Positions 23,101 through 34,345 of a DNA stretch of 64,000 bases are shown piece after piece. The notes beneath the pieces are model-generated. The model was not told the origin of the DNA and made no database searches. It saw nothing but the letters and a program-made list of their open reading frames with translations. This stretch comes from Mrakia gelida (Eukaryota > Basidiomycota > Tremellomycetes > Cystofilobasidiales > Mrakiaceae), in assembly GCA_024345305.1 (NCBI GenBank), contig BRON01000020.1:744001-808000 (forward strand). Direction: 5' to 3'. Position numbers and translations under genes: made by a program. How positions within the stretch are numbered: the stretch's first letter is position 1; every line of letters begins with the position of its first letter.

Positions 23101-23698
23101 GCTCCAGTTCACCCTCTCCCACTCTCAATCTGTCTTCTCCATCCGACCTCCCTCTCACCCAAACCAAACCAAACCCACCCTCCCCTCCCTCCCCTCTCCA
23201 TCCTCCCTCCTCCCTCCTCCCCTCGTTGCCCTTTCCTCTTCACTCACCGCAAGAAGGTAATACACCCAATGCTAGCCTCCATCATCGTCTTGACGCATTG
23301 ATAGCTCTGATTGAAGGTGATGACCTTCTGGGATTGAGTTTGAGCTTGTCGCTGTTCGAACCAAAACCAAAGAGACGAAGCGAAACGAGGGGGAGGGAGG
23401 AGAGGAGGAGGAGGAGGTCAGCGTTCGGTTTGTCTCGTTTCGTCCGTTCTGGCGAGAGGAGATGAGGAACGCCAGGGTGGAGAAGTTGAGAGGAGAAGTT
23501 GTATATATAAGAGGGACCAAGAGGGGAAGAGAGAGAACGGCTCGCTCGTAGCTCCATCGTCAAGCTCGAGCTCACCAGGTTCGTCCTCCCTCCTCCCTTC
23601 CCTCGCTTCCCTCCACCTCTTCTCCGTTCCCTTCCTTCCCCCCACCCAGCAAGAGAGAAGAGAGACGAGCTACGCACCACAGCTTGAGCCTGAGCCAT
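17199..23698 (-). CDS. HOP1: Meiosis-specific HORMA-domain axis protein Hop1 with PHD finger and winged helix
   Basis: Hop1 builds the meiotic chromosome axis and promotes inter-homologue recombination. It starts at 23698 (MAQAQAV) and enters the HORMA domain: QKVITFNQSYQCVKTMMEAS, IGCITFLRGLLPDDNF, KIKKIKRNYS, YTFNFSY, LIKNLILMTQNLVELP, CISIKLFYQPDAPEEYEPPMF. A long acidic/Gln/Ser-rich linker with basic patches follows. The chromatin-binding region has a PHD finger (CWCG ... CDGCERWVH ... WYCADCE) whose middle is assembled from two microexons (19015-19022 and 18745-18751). A winged-helix-like part (VFDEPIVSNVKELSDRLACP, GFVKRVNDKTISVLD) comes next, then a low-complexity tail ending AGVDLTY. 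HORMA-PHD-winged helix is the known Hop1 layout in many fungi. I estimate 800-900 residues and more than 20 introns. The first intron (about 23354-23675) is longer than the rest. Confidence 0.9.
18745..18751 (-). other. HOP1: 7-nt microexon (TCTTCTG) in the HOP1 PHD finger
   Basis: The upstream exon (18846-18902) ends ...TGG GTT CAT A before a GTGAGT donor. After intron 18752-18845, which ends TTCAG, the 7 nt TCTTCTG are followed by a GTTCGT donor. Intron 18646-18744 (acceptor GAGCAG) leads to TCACGGAGC. Joined, this gives W-V-H-I-F-C-H-G and then WYCADCE, the exact PHD spacing H-x2-C ... W-x-C-x2-C. Every alternative acceptor I tested gave a stop or the wrong frame. Confidence 0.7.
19015..19022 (-). 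other. HOP1: 8-nt microexon (GTGTGGAG) in the HOP1 PHD finger
   Basis: On the minus strand the preceding exon ends ...GGG TGC TG at 19134, followed by intron 19023-19133 (GTGAGT ... CAG). The 8 nt GTGTGGAG are followed by intron 18903-19014 (GTCAGT ... CAG). The next exon begins AC AAG GAC. Joined, this reads C-W-C-G-D-K-D-A-D-G, which supplies the first C-x-C pair of the PHD zinc finger in frame with CDGCERWVH. Skipping the 8 nt breaks the frame. The evidence is protein-motif logic; no transcript data were available. Confidence 0.75.
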
Positions 23699-23805
23699 CT
23701 TGAAACGAACGAATGCGATCCTTTCAATGAAGAAGGAAGGATGATGGTGGTCGAACGTCAACCTCGAAATCAGTCGCTCCTCTGTCTTCCTTTTCTCTCG
23801 CCCGC

Positions 23806-23823
23806 GGGGGGGGGGGGGGGGGG
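23806..23823 (+). repeat. Run of 18 G in the HOP1 upstream region
   Basis: This uninterrupted homopolymer of 18 G lies about 110 bp upstream of the HOP1 start codon, on the strand opposite to transcription. It is the longest mononucleotide run in the window. It could form a G-quadruplex. Its exact length may also be unreliable for technical reasons. Confidence 0.9.
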
Positions 23824-23936
23824 AATATACCTCTAGAAGAGAAGGGTCGTTATATAGAGCACAGCAACGGCATGTAAGCAACAGGTAAGTAAGAAAATAT
23901 TGAAATGGAATCAAAGAGAGAGGTCTAAGTAGAAGT

Positions 23937-24582
23937 TCAGAAAGCGAAGCTCACCCTCCCTCTCCCTCCCTCCCTCGTCCTCCCAACCCTGACCGTATCC
24001 ATCGCAACGCTCGCCTGAGCCTTCCTCCCTTCGCTGACCCTCCTGATCCACACGGAGGGCTGAACGATATGCTGGGGTTCACGGTGCTTGAGGATCGAGC
24101 GCGGGAGAGAGGAGGTTGAGCTTGAGCTTGAGGACGCGGCGGAGGAAGAGTGGGTTGAGGAGGCTGGGGAGAGGGGAGGGGTAGAGGTGGGCGAGAGGGA
24201 GCGGGAGGACGACATGGCGGTGTAGGAGGAGTAGCGGCGGTGGTTGGGTTGGTACTGCGAAGAAGGAGAAGCGAAAAGATGAGCTTGGGCGACGAACGGG
24301 AGGAACGAGAGGAGGGAGGGAGAGGGACGAACGGGAACTCGAGCTTGGTCGTCTTTGAGGAGGATTCGTCGAGGGGTGGGTTTGGGTTCTTCGTGTACGG
24401 CTTCTTCTTCTTGAGCTTGATCTCGTCGAGTCTGCTGCGAGAAAAGAGCAACGAGTCAGTTTACAGAGAACGAACGACAAACGAGAGCGAGAAGAACGTT
24501 CGCCCGACCCTGCACTCACAGTTGAAGAAGGAACGATATCCTGAGCGACGAACAACAACTGGCCTAGGCCGGCGAGGCTCAT
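23937..24582 (-). CDS. Small basic/Ser-rich protein of unknown function
   Basis: Three exons join in phase 0. Exon 1 (ATG at 24582) is MSLAGLGQLLFVAQDIVPSS-T. Exon 2 reads TRRDQAQEEEAVHEEPKPTP then RRILLKDDQARVP. Exon 3 is YQPNHRRYSSYTAMSSSRSL, a long Ser run, then SILKHREPQHIVQPSVWIRR and VSEGRKAQASVAMDTVRVGR, ending RVSFAF. Donors are GTGAGT and GTTCGT, and the acceptors are CGCAG. The length is about 150 residues. No signal peptide or membrane helix is obvious, and no family was recognised. The stop lies 238 bp upstream of the HOP1 start on the same strand. Confidence 0.55.
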
Positions 24583-26089
24583 AATCACTGAGAGAATCAG
24601 GACGGGAATCGTGGGTGGGTGGGTGGTTTTGAAGGGAAGGGAAAGAGGGACGGGAGGTCGAGTTGGGTTGGGAGGATGTGGTTGAAGTGAGAGAGAGAGA
24701 GGAGGCTTGGAAAGGTTGCTCCTTTTGTTTCGCCAACGGAAGCTATGTCGACTGATCGAGTTCCAGGGACGAAGAAAGAAAAGTGAAAAGTAGACGGGGA
24801 CGGGACGGGAGGGGCGATCAGAGATGGTCCAGGTCGCAATCTTGTTGAAGAGGCGTCGCGTGCAAGGTCGTCGAAGGTTTGGAGTTTGCTGAGATAGGGT
24901 CGAAGAGATAAGGATAGGCTCGGGACCAGAGCGGGAGCGAAATGCGGGAGTGGGTAGGTCGAGATGGCAGGTGAGAGGTGGGAGTGAGAAGGGAAGAGCT
25001 GCGAGAGGACAGAGGCGAGGAGGGAAGACGGGTCAAACAGGCGAGAGGGAGGGAGATGATGCGAGAGCTCGCCTTCGGTTCCTGATCGTCGCACTTTGGA
25101 GTGTTTGGGCTCTGAGGATACCAGGTTGATGCGAAAGATGGATCGAGATGACTCACACCGTCTAGAAGGTGTAGTAGAGGAGGCGTCGAGGTGTTGAGCT
25201 TCATCCGAGCCGTCCTCCTTGAGTTCGCTCTTGGCTGATTCCTTCTCAGCAGAGATGGATGTGATTCCGAAGCGAATTCGATATTGATGACATTATACCT
25301 TCTCAGCTGAGTAGATGGTTGGCGAGACAAGAGGGTCGAGCGTGAGGCGAGGACGACGGCGAGGCGAGGCGAGACAAAGGAAGGAGGAGTTGGTGAGCTC
25401 GAGTGAAAGAGGAAGGACCAGAGCTGAGGTCGTTGCTGTCGATCCAGAGCACCATCTTCGTCGAATCAAGTCTGCAAAATTTCCCAAGGTACGAGCTCAG
25501 TATAACTCTTTGGCCGAAATCTCATCAAGCAGAGACAAGGAAGATGAAGGGATGTTGAGCTCGAGCTCAACCCAAAACCACTTTTTCCGTCGCTCGACTG
25601 CCACCTCCCTCTGAAGCGCCCACGAGATCCTGGAGCACGTAGTCGTACTCCAGGGCAACCCCTCCGTCCTAGGAACAAAAGAACGGGGTCGGGAAAAACT
25701 CACAGCTGCACACCTCGAGCTCCAACTCCTTCGGCGAGTTGAGCTCACCTCCCTCCTCCCTTCCTCGAGAGATGGCCGCCCACGACCGCTGCAGATCTAT
25801 TTCCCTCGTTCCTAGTGATCCAGGAGTAAGCCAGACGAGTGCCGTAGCCTTGGAAAGAGTGAAGGAAGTTTTTCGAGTGGTGCTGAGGGTTGTGGAGCGG
25901 TTTGACTCCGAAATCGACGTCTGTCAAAACTCGAAGTCACGATCTTGTCGGTTCCTTCCTGTCCACCATCTCAATGAAGAACACTTCTCGAGGGCAGAGA
26001 CAGTTTCGTCCGCTGAAGGTCTCTCTCCAAGGCTTCTCTCATCTTTCCGCTCATAGAACGAGCAAAGGAGCCTCGGCGAAGGGACGTTC
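24583..26089. other. Gene-poor region left of repeat copy 2
   Basis: These 1.5 kb have no convincing gene. Open frames on both strands are short or low-complexity and lack the GTGAGT/CTGAC/CAG intron framework seen in real genes. The promoter of the small gene ending at 23937 should lie at its left end. Confidence 0.35.
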
Positions 26090-27000
26090 AGCGGTCAGCT
26101 CGGGAGATCGACACATCCTCCTTCCATCTCTTCCATCTTCTTTCCCTCCCATCCGCTTCTTCATTTCTCTTCTTTACTCCTCCTATCGTCTATCCACTCT
26201 CCCTTTCCTTTCCTTCATCCTCGAGAAGGAGCGAGACGAGACCCTCGAGATCATCGAGCTTACTCCCGCACTCGCTCCTTCTTCCGCTCCACCACCTCCC
26301 CTCCTCTTCTCGTTGGAATCCTTATCTGACGAGGAGGTCCGAGCCCAGAGATCTATGGATCTGCAAAGATCCTTCTACTCCGCGCTCGAACCTTCTGTTC
26401 AGAGAGTGCTTTCGTCCGAGACGGGAGGAGCACTGAGGAGGGAAGCAGAAGCTGAGCTTCGTCTCCCTTTCCTCCTCCTTCGTATACCCTTTCAATCTTT
26501 CTCCACCTTTGGTGTTTAGCTATCGGTCCGAGGACCACTCAGCTCTAGGACGGACTCAATGAAGGTCCCAGGGCGGGGTGCCTTCGAGTCTCAGCTGTCG
26601 ACCCGTCCACCCTCGCTCCACAACGAGCGAGGTCACTCCCTCTTCTTTCCTCTATCTTCCTTTTCCTCTTCTCTACTCCTCTTCCTTCGTCATCATACTC
26701 TTCTTAACGTTTCTCCCTCTAAGTTCTGTCTTCTTTCCCCTTGACCCTTTTCTCCTCACTCTGCTTCGTCGTGGAGGCAGCGACGACGACGGCGAGAAAG
26801 CGAAAGAAGTTCGCCCTTCGACGCCCATCCTCCTCAGATCTCTCGAGCTCACAAACCAAACTCAGAGCATATCGTCTAAAGGAGGATGAACGGGATCAAA
26901 GGGCATCCTTCTCTCAAGCTATCCTCGTTGCTGTCGTTTTTCGTCGGCCGTCTTTGGCGACGCGTCGGCGTCGTTCTTCTTCCCTCGCTGATTCGAGACC
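26090..27000 (+). repeat. Dispersed repeat, copy 2 (inverted relative to the copy at 14.2-15.2 kb)
   Basis: This is the plus-strand homologue of the repeat at 14240-15155. Collinear landmarks run from GCGGTCAG (about 26090) to CTCAAGCTATCCTCG (about 26915), with weaker similarity to about 27000. The core 26624-26747 is almost identical to copy 1. The frame through TLEIIELTP, FSLESL and RSMDLQRSFYSALEPSVQR looks protein-like here, whereas copy 1 has lost frame. The inverted pair encloses the mitochondrial protein gene, HOP1 and the small gene at 23.9 kb. Confidence 0.75.
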
Positions 27001-28615
27001 CCTCCATGGTCCCACCCTCCTTCTCCCTGCAGGTTTCTTGATCATTGATCCGGAGATCTGCTTTGGAGGTGGTGGCGAGATCGGCGATCAGATCGTCTGA
27101 AGCAGCGATGATCAAAGCGATGCGTCGCGCAGGTCACGTCCTTTCTTCCCTTCCATCTCCTTCGTATTTCAATATCTCGACCGCAGCCGAAATGTCTCAC
27201 CCGCTCTAGGCTGCTGCTTTTGAATACGACTCGACCTATTCCTGAGACGAGCCAACGTCGAGTCATGAAGAACAGCAGCTCAGCGATCAGCGTGACGCGA
27301 CTTTTCGGCTTTTCTTGTTCTTTCACTCTCTTTCACTCCCTCCTCTCTCCTTCATTCTTTGCCTTCCCCTTGCTAATTCCGTCTCGACACTAGAATCACC
27401 TCGTCGCCCAAACCCTCTCTTCCCTTTTGCCTCCTTGTCTCTGAAAAATCGGACGGACGTGGGAGCTCAAGAGCGAGCGTTCATCCCTCGCGCTTCTCAA
27501 CTCGATCAGGCCTCGATCCCTTGCTCCTGGATCGTTTAACATACGAAGGGCAGGTACCCATTTCTGAAGATGTTGAGCAGTCGGGATGTCCTCTGCCTCT
27601 TTCCCATTTCCGATCGTTTACCTCGCGTTCTGATTTCCTCCTCCTTATCTCCTTTCTTCTCTCTCCTATTTTCTTCTTCTTTCTTTGTTTATCCCTACCA
27701 ACTCTTCCCGTCGACCCACACTTCCCCTGACACCGATGCCTAGCCCCTAGGCGTGGCGATGTCAGCCCGTACCGTGGTGTCGACGCGTCGAGTTCAACGA
27801 CGAAGTTCATTTCCCCTTCTTCCAGTCTTCTCCTTCTCTCTCCTCGCCTCAGCTTCTTCCCGTCGACCGGGGCGCTCCCCTCCATCCCTTGCTGGCATCT
27901 CGATGCCATTCATAAGATTGTAAGGGACGTCGTAGACGACGGATGTAGCTGACGAGCGAGAAGCGCGGCTCGCTTTTGGGTCCCGTCCGATTGATTCGCT
28001 TTCTCAGCTCTTTGTGTCGAGCGTCGCTTCCTCTTCCACATCAGTTTTTGGTCCTCACAGGACTGTAAGCTCCGATGGGATGGGGAACAATGCCGCCGCG
28101 TCGAGCTCGAATCAAAAAAGACCCGTCACTTCCCTCTCTCCATCACCTGATCTGCAATTCTTCACGGCTCCTCGTCATCTCAGAAAGCCTGCTGAGGTCA
28201 TCAAACAATCAGCTTTTCCGGTCGTGGACGCGATGTCTCAATTTCGACGCGTCGCGTCGCGATCGATCGACGCTCGACCCGTCCGTGACCTTCTACCTCG
28301 CTCCCGTTCCCTCTCAGAGTCTAGTCAATCTTAGCTCTCATAATTGTGCCCGATCTCATACGTAGTCCGACTTGAGCGAGGGAAAGGTGACAAGCTCTCG
28401 CTCATTGATGACCCGCTTCAACTAAGCTCGTTTCCTTGCGCAACTCAACCGGCTAAGAGAAAACTCATAAGACCCAAACACAACGAAAAAAAGGTAAGCG
28501 AGAGAAGTACATCCGACGATGGCCCTTACTGACTACTCCAGAAAGGACGAGCCGAGGAGACCAAAAGTCAGCGTCGGATCGGCGACGTGTCGTTGATCAA
28601 CGAACGAAGCAGGAC
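27001..28615. other. Gene-poor region right of repeat copy 2
   Basis: No supported coding sequence was found. Pyrimidine-rich tracts occur at 27.6-27.85 kb. GACGCGTC palindromes lie near 27.78 and 28.24 kb, the second in the cluster GACGCGTCGCGTCGCG. The 3' untranslated region of the receptor gene should occupy the right end. Confidence 0.35.
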
Positions 28616-30946
28616 TCACTCTTCGACGATCCACGACTCGCTCACGCAAGCGTAACTTTCGAGGAGCGACTCTCCTCGTCGGTGCAGTCGACTGCGAAAA
28701 TAAAAAGGGGAAGTCAGCGAGCGAGCGACGAGGAACGCGAAAAACAACAACGACTCACTCTTCGTGAAAAAATGATCGTTCCTGACTCCCGTCAACCCGA
28801 ACGAGTCTTCATGTCCCTGAGACCTCGCACTCCTCTCAGCTTTGGACGACCTCCTCGCCTGTTTTGCGGTGGGCTGCGAGTCCCAGGCCTCCTTGTGGTG
28901 TCCTTCCTTCGACGAGCCCTCGATGTACGACGCGACCTCCGGCTCGAGGCTGTCGACGGGAGATTGGGAACGAACGTAGGGGACGGGACGAGCTCCGACG
29001 ACGATGGATCCTGATTGGTTTGGAGGGTTGAAGGTTGAGGTGACGACGTTCATCGAGATGCCGCCGTGGCCTGTTGAGGGAGTGGTGGTGGAGGCGAGGA
29101 GATGGCGACGGGTGAGGATGAAGATCGAGACTGTGGGAGAGAGGGAGTGTTAAAGATGTGGTCAGGACGAGAGGTGACGGTGATGGTAGGGCAAAAGGAC
29201 GAACCATCAGCGATACCTGTGAGAAAGGAAAGAGCGTCAGTATAGTTTGAGCGGAGGGGGAGAGGAAGTAGAGGTGGAAAACCACGAACTAATACAGCAA
29301 AAGAGAGCATTGGCAGCAATGTAGACCTCGTGATCGAGAATCTTGCCCTTCGCCGCGAGTAGAGTGAGAATAACGAGTGGAAGGCCGAGCAAAGAATAGC
29401 TCAAAGGGTACCTGTTCGCGAACGAGACGTCAGTCGTCGCGGTCAATCAGTCTTCTAAGACTTCGCTCCTTCGTCCCAAAGGATCGGATCTCACCAAAGC
29501 ATTTTCCTCGCCACACTCCTGACCTGCCTCCCTCTCGCAACAGACGAAGGGAGGGCGGTACCAGTCGACATCCCACCGCTGGGACCTGAACTCGATCCTC
29601 GACCGAACGAGCTGTTCTGGCGGTTGGTGATACGATCAAGAGCGCCGGAGAGGGAGAGGAAGAGGATGATGTAGAGGACGGCCATTACTGCGAGGGAGGA
29701 GATGGAGAGGTAGGCGACAGCTCTGCGAAGAAAGAGGGCGGGGGAGGTCAGGACGAGAAGACGCGACGCGAGGAGAGGGAAAGGACGAGACGAACAGCAG
29801 CCACGCTTTGTAGTTTGATGAACCGATGGCTGAGGAGAGGAGAAGCGAACAGGTCAATCAATATATACGGTGTTCTGAGGGGGACAAAGCTCGCGTACTG
29901 AGCCAGCATCCGGGCGAGTTGGGTCCTGAGGAGAGAGATCAAAGTCAGCCGTCATGTTTGAGCGGTGAGGAGTCAAAGTTCCAAGCTCACCGTAGAAGGA
30001 GTAAGGCGACTTGTTCATGATGGGTCCGAGGATAGTCATGAGAACGGCGAAGGTCCAACCGCATCTGGCGACGAGCGAGGGAAGGAGCGCGAGACGTCGG
30101 TCAGTTTGGGGATCGATTCGCGGTCGAGGGAGAAGGGACGAGGACTCACGGTACGACAACCCACTTTGCCCATGAGGGTGGGTTGTATCGAATGAAAAGA
30201 AGAAGGAAAGTCTGGATTGCGAGGGCAAGACTGAACCGAAGAGCGCGTCAACGAGTCTGAAGGACGACAAGACGAAAACACGACACTCACTTCCAAAACG
30301 CAGCTGCAGTCACTCCAAACTGATTCATGACACCTTGGAAGTTGCAGAGGGATGAGTGGCGGACAATGTACTGTTTGATACGGTGCCAAAAGAGCGAGCG
30401 AAGGTTCAGCGACGAGTTTGAACGAGCAGAGCGAACAGGGAGGGAAGACGTACCTCTCGCGACCAAGTGATGTCCCCGATGGCTGCGAGACTCATTCCCA
30501 TGTCACTGACGAAAAGGCAAAGCAAGTAGACTCCCAGGTCGGACGAAAGGAAACGCTTGAGAGACAGCGCTCGCTCCTTCCTCGCTCCTTGGCCTACGTA
30601 TACGACGTGAGACTGGGCAAAACGAGGAGATGTCAGTTCGTATCGCTTGATCCCGTGTCGCACCTGTATTACGATATCGAAACTGGACTCACCAGTAAGT
30701 AGAAAAGTAGAGAAGCGACGATGAACGTCACAGCACACCGATGCAACCTTGAACCTGTTTCGTTTGACGCGAAAGTCAGCTTTCCTGCTCGAGCTGACGA
30801 GAAAGAGAAAGACAAGAACTCACAGCTTGAGATGCAGCTTCCCTGGTGGTGAGTCGAATGGCTTTGATATGTACGAGACCCTCCCAGATCTCGACGACGA
30901 GCTTGTTCGACACGTTCGAGGGAAGGTCTCGCTGCTCGATGAACAT
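28616..30946 (-). CDS. Seven-transmembrane G-protein-coupled receptor, cAMP-receptor/Git3-like
   Basis: This is a predicted plasma-membrane nutrient or signal receptor coupling to a heterotrimeric G protein. It starts at 30946 (MFIEQRDLPSNVSNKLVVEI). Helices include HRCAVTFIVASLLFYLL, SSDLGVYLLCLFVSDMGMSL, AAFWNLALAIQTFLLLFIRY, WTFAVLMTILGPIMNKSPYS, LSYSLLGLPLVILTLLAAKG and SISSLAVMAVLYIILFLSLS. Class features are ITWSRE then SLCNFQGVMNQFGVTAAAFW, NPPSWAKWVVVPCGWTF, and an extracellular loop PGCWLS corresponding to the conserved (W)CW segment. The C-terminal tail is long and Ser-rich (PYVRSQSPVDSLEPEVASYI) and ends ESWIVEE at 28616. Resemblance to the fungal cAMP-receptor-like/glucose-sensing family is from memory of motifs; the ligand is unknown. 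It has about 12 introns. Confidence 0.8.
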
Positions 30947-32021
30947 GGCGGCGAAGGAGTGTGGGGTTGATTTGTTGACCGAGGAAAGCTGTGAGCCGCT
31001 ATGTGTGGGTCGCGATAGTAAGGTAGGAGAGGATGGAGGAGCGGGGTTGAGGGCGTGGGCGATGGGAGAAGAGGGAGAGGGAGGGAAGGTCGTCGTTGGA
31101 GGTTTGTTCTGCTTTCTTCCTTCCTTCCCTTCCCTCGCCCGGCTGAATGAAAAGTTGACCCCCAGATGGTCACGAGATGATAGATTAGCGTTGTGGCCAA
31201 GCTCACCCGAGACAGGGCGAGAGAGTAGACAGGAAGGAAGGAGAACAAGAGCGGAGGGACCGCCGAAGGGAAGGGACGAGCGTCGAAGCTTGAGCGAGGA
31301 CGAGAAGGGACGAAACAAGCATGACCGGCGACCCGTAGAGGTACTTCGGCGACTCGATGGGATCCCATACATGTTCGAGAGCCTTCGGTCGAGTCGCTGA
31401 TGGTCGAAGGGGGCGGAAGGGTGAGGAGAGACGTAGAGAAGGGAGGAAGGAGCGAGTTGTGAGCTCGACTCTCGGACTCTCTTTCCCTTCTCCTTCCTTG
31501 CCCTCCTGGTTTCAGAGATCGCCTGTCGTGTGGGCGGGCGTGCGCCAAGACGGAGATCCATGATATGAGAACAAGGAGGTGGCCTGCGCAGCGGAGAAAG
31601 TCCGAGTGCTGTTTGGAGGGAGTGAGGGAGGAAGGGAAGGAAACCATCAGCTGCTCGAAAGTCGAAGTTGGGGGGTTGGTCTCGCTCCCCTTTTTGGCGA
31701 GCAGATTTAATCAGCAGAGGCTGAAAACCGATATTCTTCGCTCTTCAATTGCTCTCTTCGAGTTTGCTCGAGTGTGATTTTGGAGAACTGAGATGTCTCG
31801 CGTAGCAGTAAATTGAAAGACGAGAAATCGCGTCTCTCGATCTCACTTCGAAAGCGAAACTCGATCCACCAGAGCGGTTCCTATTTACTGAGAAAGCAAA
31901 GGCGCCTGGAGGGAGGAGAAAGCCAACAGGATGGGGTGGGGCGGAAAAGGTCATCACAGAAGAGGTCGTGCGTAAGTATATCGAAGAAAGGGCGAAGAGT
32001 GGACGAGGGAGACGCGTTCGT
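30947..32021. other. Intergenic: receptor promoter and 3' end of CAP2
   Basis: These 1.07 kb lie between two minus-strand genes. The long open frames crossing it on both strands are shadows without domains. No repeat or RNA gene was seen. Confidence 0.35.
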
Positions 32022-33966
32022 TCAGCGTTTCATGTTGGCCATCTGTTTTCCCAACCGCAACCGACACGCATCAAAAGAGGAGTCAGTATTTGTCGTTTCA
32101 GATTGATCGATACCACTACGAGAGGGGGGGGGACGGGGGGAGGGGAAGGAAGCGACTCACCAACTCCCTCCTCAACGCATCCTCCTTGCTCTTCCTCTCC
32201 AGCCCTCCGAACGAACGAACGTCGTTCAGGACGTCTTTAGTCTTGCCCTGTGTACGTGAGATGCCGACGTAGCAAAACAAAAGCGAGAGCGAGTCAGCTC
32301 TCGAAGAGGAAAGAAAGAGCGATCGACGCGAGGCGAGATCGCGAGCGGGGAAGGGAATGGGAAAGAGGGACGTACGAAGTAGACCTCAGACAACAGGTTC
32401 CTCAGCTTAATCTCCATATCTTCCACCATTCGACCGAGATTGGGGATGTGGTCTCCTTGGACTTTGAGAGGGACGTTGTCGAGATCCGTCTGCAATCGCG
32501 TCGAAACGAAGGAACAAGGTCAGTTTCCAGTGGAACGCGACGAGTCAACTGGAGTTTAACCCCCTTCCCATCTCTCAGCGTCGAGATAGAACGGAAACCG
32601 CTTCAACGAAGAGGGAGGGACGACGAGCAAGACGGAACGACACGCGAAGAGATTCCCAAACTCACCTGTCTCGTCAAACTCCCCGCCAACTCAACACTCT
32701 CCTGTCCCTCAGCCGACTTGGACACCAGCTGGAGCATGACCGTCGAGGTGAGCTTGTACGAAGCTGTTCGACCTCGCTCGTGGGCTTCGAAGACGTGGAT
32801 CGAGTCCCAAGAGCCTGAGGAGGGAGGTGGGAGGACTGAAGAGGGGGAAAGGAGCGAGAAGAAGGTCAGTACTTCGAGTTCGCGCGACTCGGTCAACAGT
32901 ATGAGTGCTAGGGAGAAGGAGGAGATGGAAAGGGGCTGGAAGGAAGAGGAGAGGATGGGATGGGGACGTCGACTCGACTCAAACACACCTTTCTTCAGCA
33001 GCACAACCCCAGCGAACTGATCCTTCGTGTCTTCCGGCGTCCAAAGATACACCGAAGACACTCCTCCTTCGTAGTACCTGGCACAAGACAAAACCCCGAA
33101 ACGAGTCAGCATGAGCTCCAGTCGGAAGAGGGGAGGAGGGAGCGAGCGAGCTCACATCTCTCGGTAGGTGTCGAAAGCATCGTTCATGAGGACCTCGAGC
33201 GAACGGAGTTGATCCGAGGGGAACTGGGCGTCTTCGATGTCGGGGGTGTAGGTGTTGGACCAGGGTGATCTGGGAGAGGGAGGGAAGGGAGTCAGTTTGG
33301 GTGGTTGCTGGAGAGGAGGGAAGCGAGCGGTACTGAGAGAGGAGGGTCGAGAGGAGGTGATGGAGTGGTTGGAAGATGACACGAGGGAGTGTCGAAAGTT
33401 GGGCGCGCTCTGGGAGGTCTGAACTACAGATATCAGGCTCGCGTATAGCGTTCGTGACTCAGCAGCTCCTCTAGCAGCGATTGCTGCTCGAATGACGAGG
33501 TCGAGAGGAAGGAGGTGCGAGCTCGACCTCCTCCTTCCTTCCCTGCCTCTCTCCCTCCCTCCCTTCCCTTCCTCTTCACCCAATCACCTCCTTTCACAAC
33601 CCTCCTAGGCCCGATCTCAACTGAAAAGTCTGATGCACTTACCTGAACGAATCTCCATCCCTGTTGTAATCGCAAGCGAGGAAGTCCTTTCCCTGCTCGT
33701 CATCTCTCAGGATCTTGAGAGGTTGATCCACTGAACCCAGCAGGTCGTCCGCGTAGTCGGGAAGGAGGGAGCCTGTACGAGAATACGGACGAGGAGCGAA
33801 GAAAGACAAGGAGACAAGAGGAGGATGATGAGTTGCGAGCTCGTTGATCCAAGAGGGAAGGAGATGAACGAGACTGACAGAGGGAGGAGAGCGTTTCCGT
33901 GATGAGCGCTGGTGGTAAACGACGAGTAATGTCGAGCATAGAGTCAAGGGGATCGTAGTCGGCCAT
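32022..33966 (-). CDS. CAP2: F-actin-capping protein subunit beta
   Basis: It caps barbed ends of actin filaments as a heterodimer with the alpha subunit, in cortical patches. The start at 33966 gives [20 protein letters not shown]. Diagnostic blocks follow: [130 protein letters not shown] and [20 protein letters not shown]. The final exon encodes MANMKR after RRELV, which fits the short amphipathic tail of the family; the stop is at 32022-32024. The length, about 280 residues, fits the family. There are about eight introns. Confidence 0.95.
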
Positions 33967-34345
33967 GGTGGGAGATATAAAGAGATGAGCTTGGTTGCTG
34001 GGATGGGTGTTTGAGATCTGGGAGAAGGTCGAGGTCGAGTCGTCCCTCGTCGTCGTCTCCCGCAGGGGCTTCCCCTTGGAAGGCAGTGTCGCCCCTCCTT
34101 CGCTCAACTCTCAACCACGACAACCTCGACTTTTTCTTAAGCCCATCCTCATTACTCGACTTCATCACCATCACCTCCTCGTGTAAAACTTCCTTCGCTC
34201 TCTCGCCCAAAGCAGCCAGCCTCCCTCTCTCCCATCTCCTCCTCTCTCGCTCGACCTTCCCCTCGGCCCTCTCTCCCTTCCCTCCCTCTCTTCACCCCCT
34301 CCCCTCCCTTCTCCTACCACGTCCCACCGGACCCATCCTCTGAGT
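33967..34345. promoter_or_regulatory. Divergent promoter between CAP2 and the STK16-like kinase
   Basis: These 379 bp separate two divergently transcribed starts (CAP2 on minus, kinase on plus). The right part is pyrimidine-rich (34230-34320), a common basidiomycete promoter feature. No specific operator was identified. Confidence 0.4.

Noticed and set aside
26090..27000. Repeat copy 2 as an LTR or DNA transposon
   Set aside because: No terminal inverted repeats, target-site duplications, integrase, reverse transcriptase or transposase motifs were seen.
27560..27910. Possible similarity to 11.9-12.25 kb (CTTCCCGTCGA blocks in the same order)
   Set aside because: Only short pyrimidine-rich words match; I could not support homology beyond composition.
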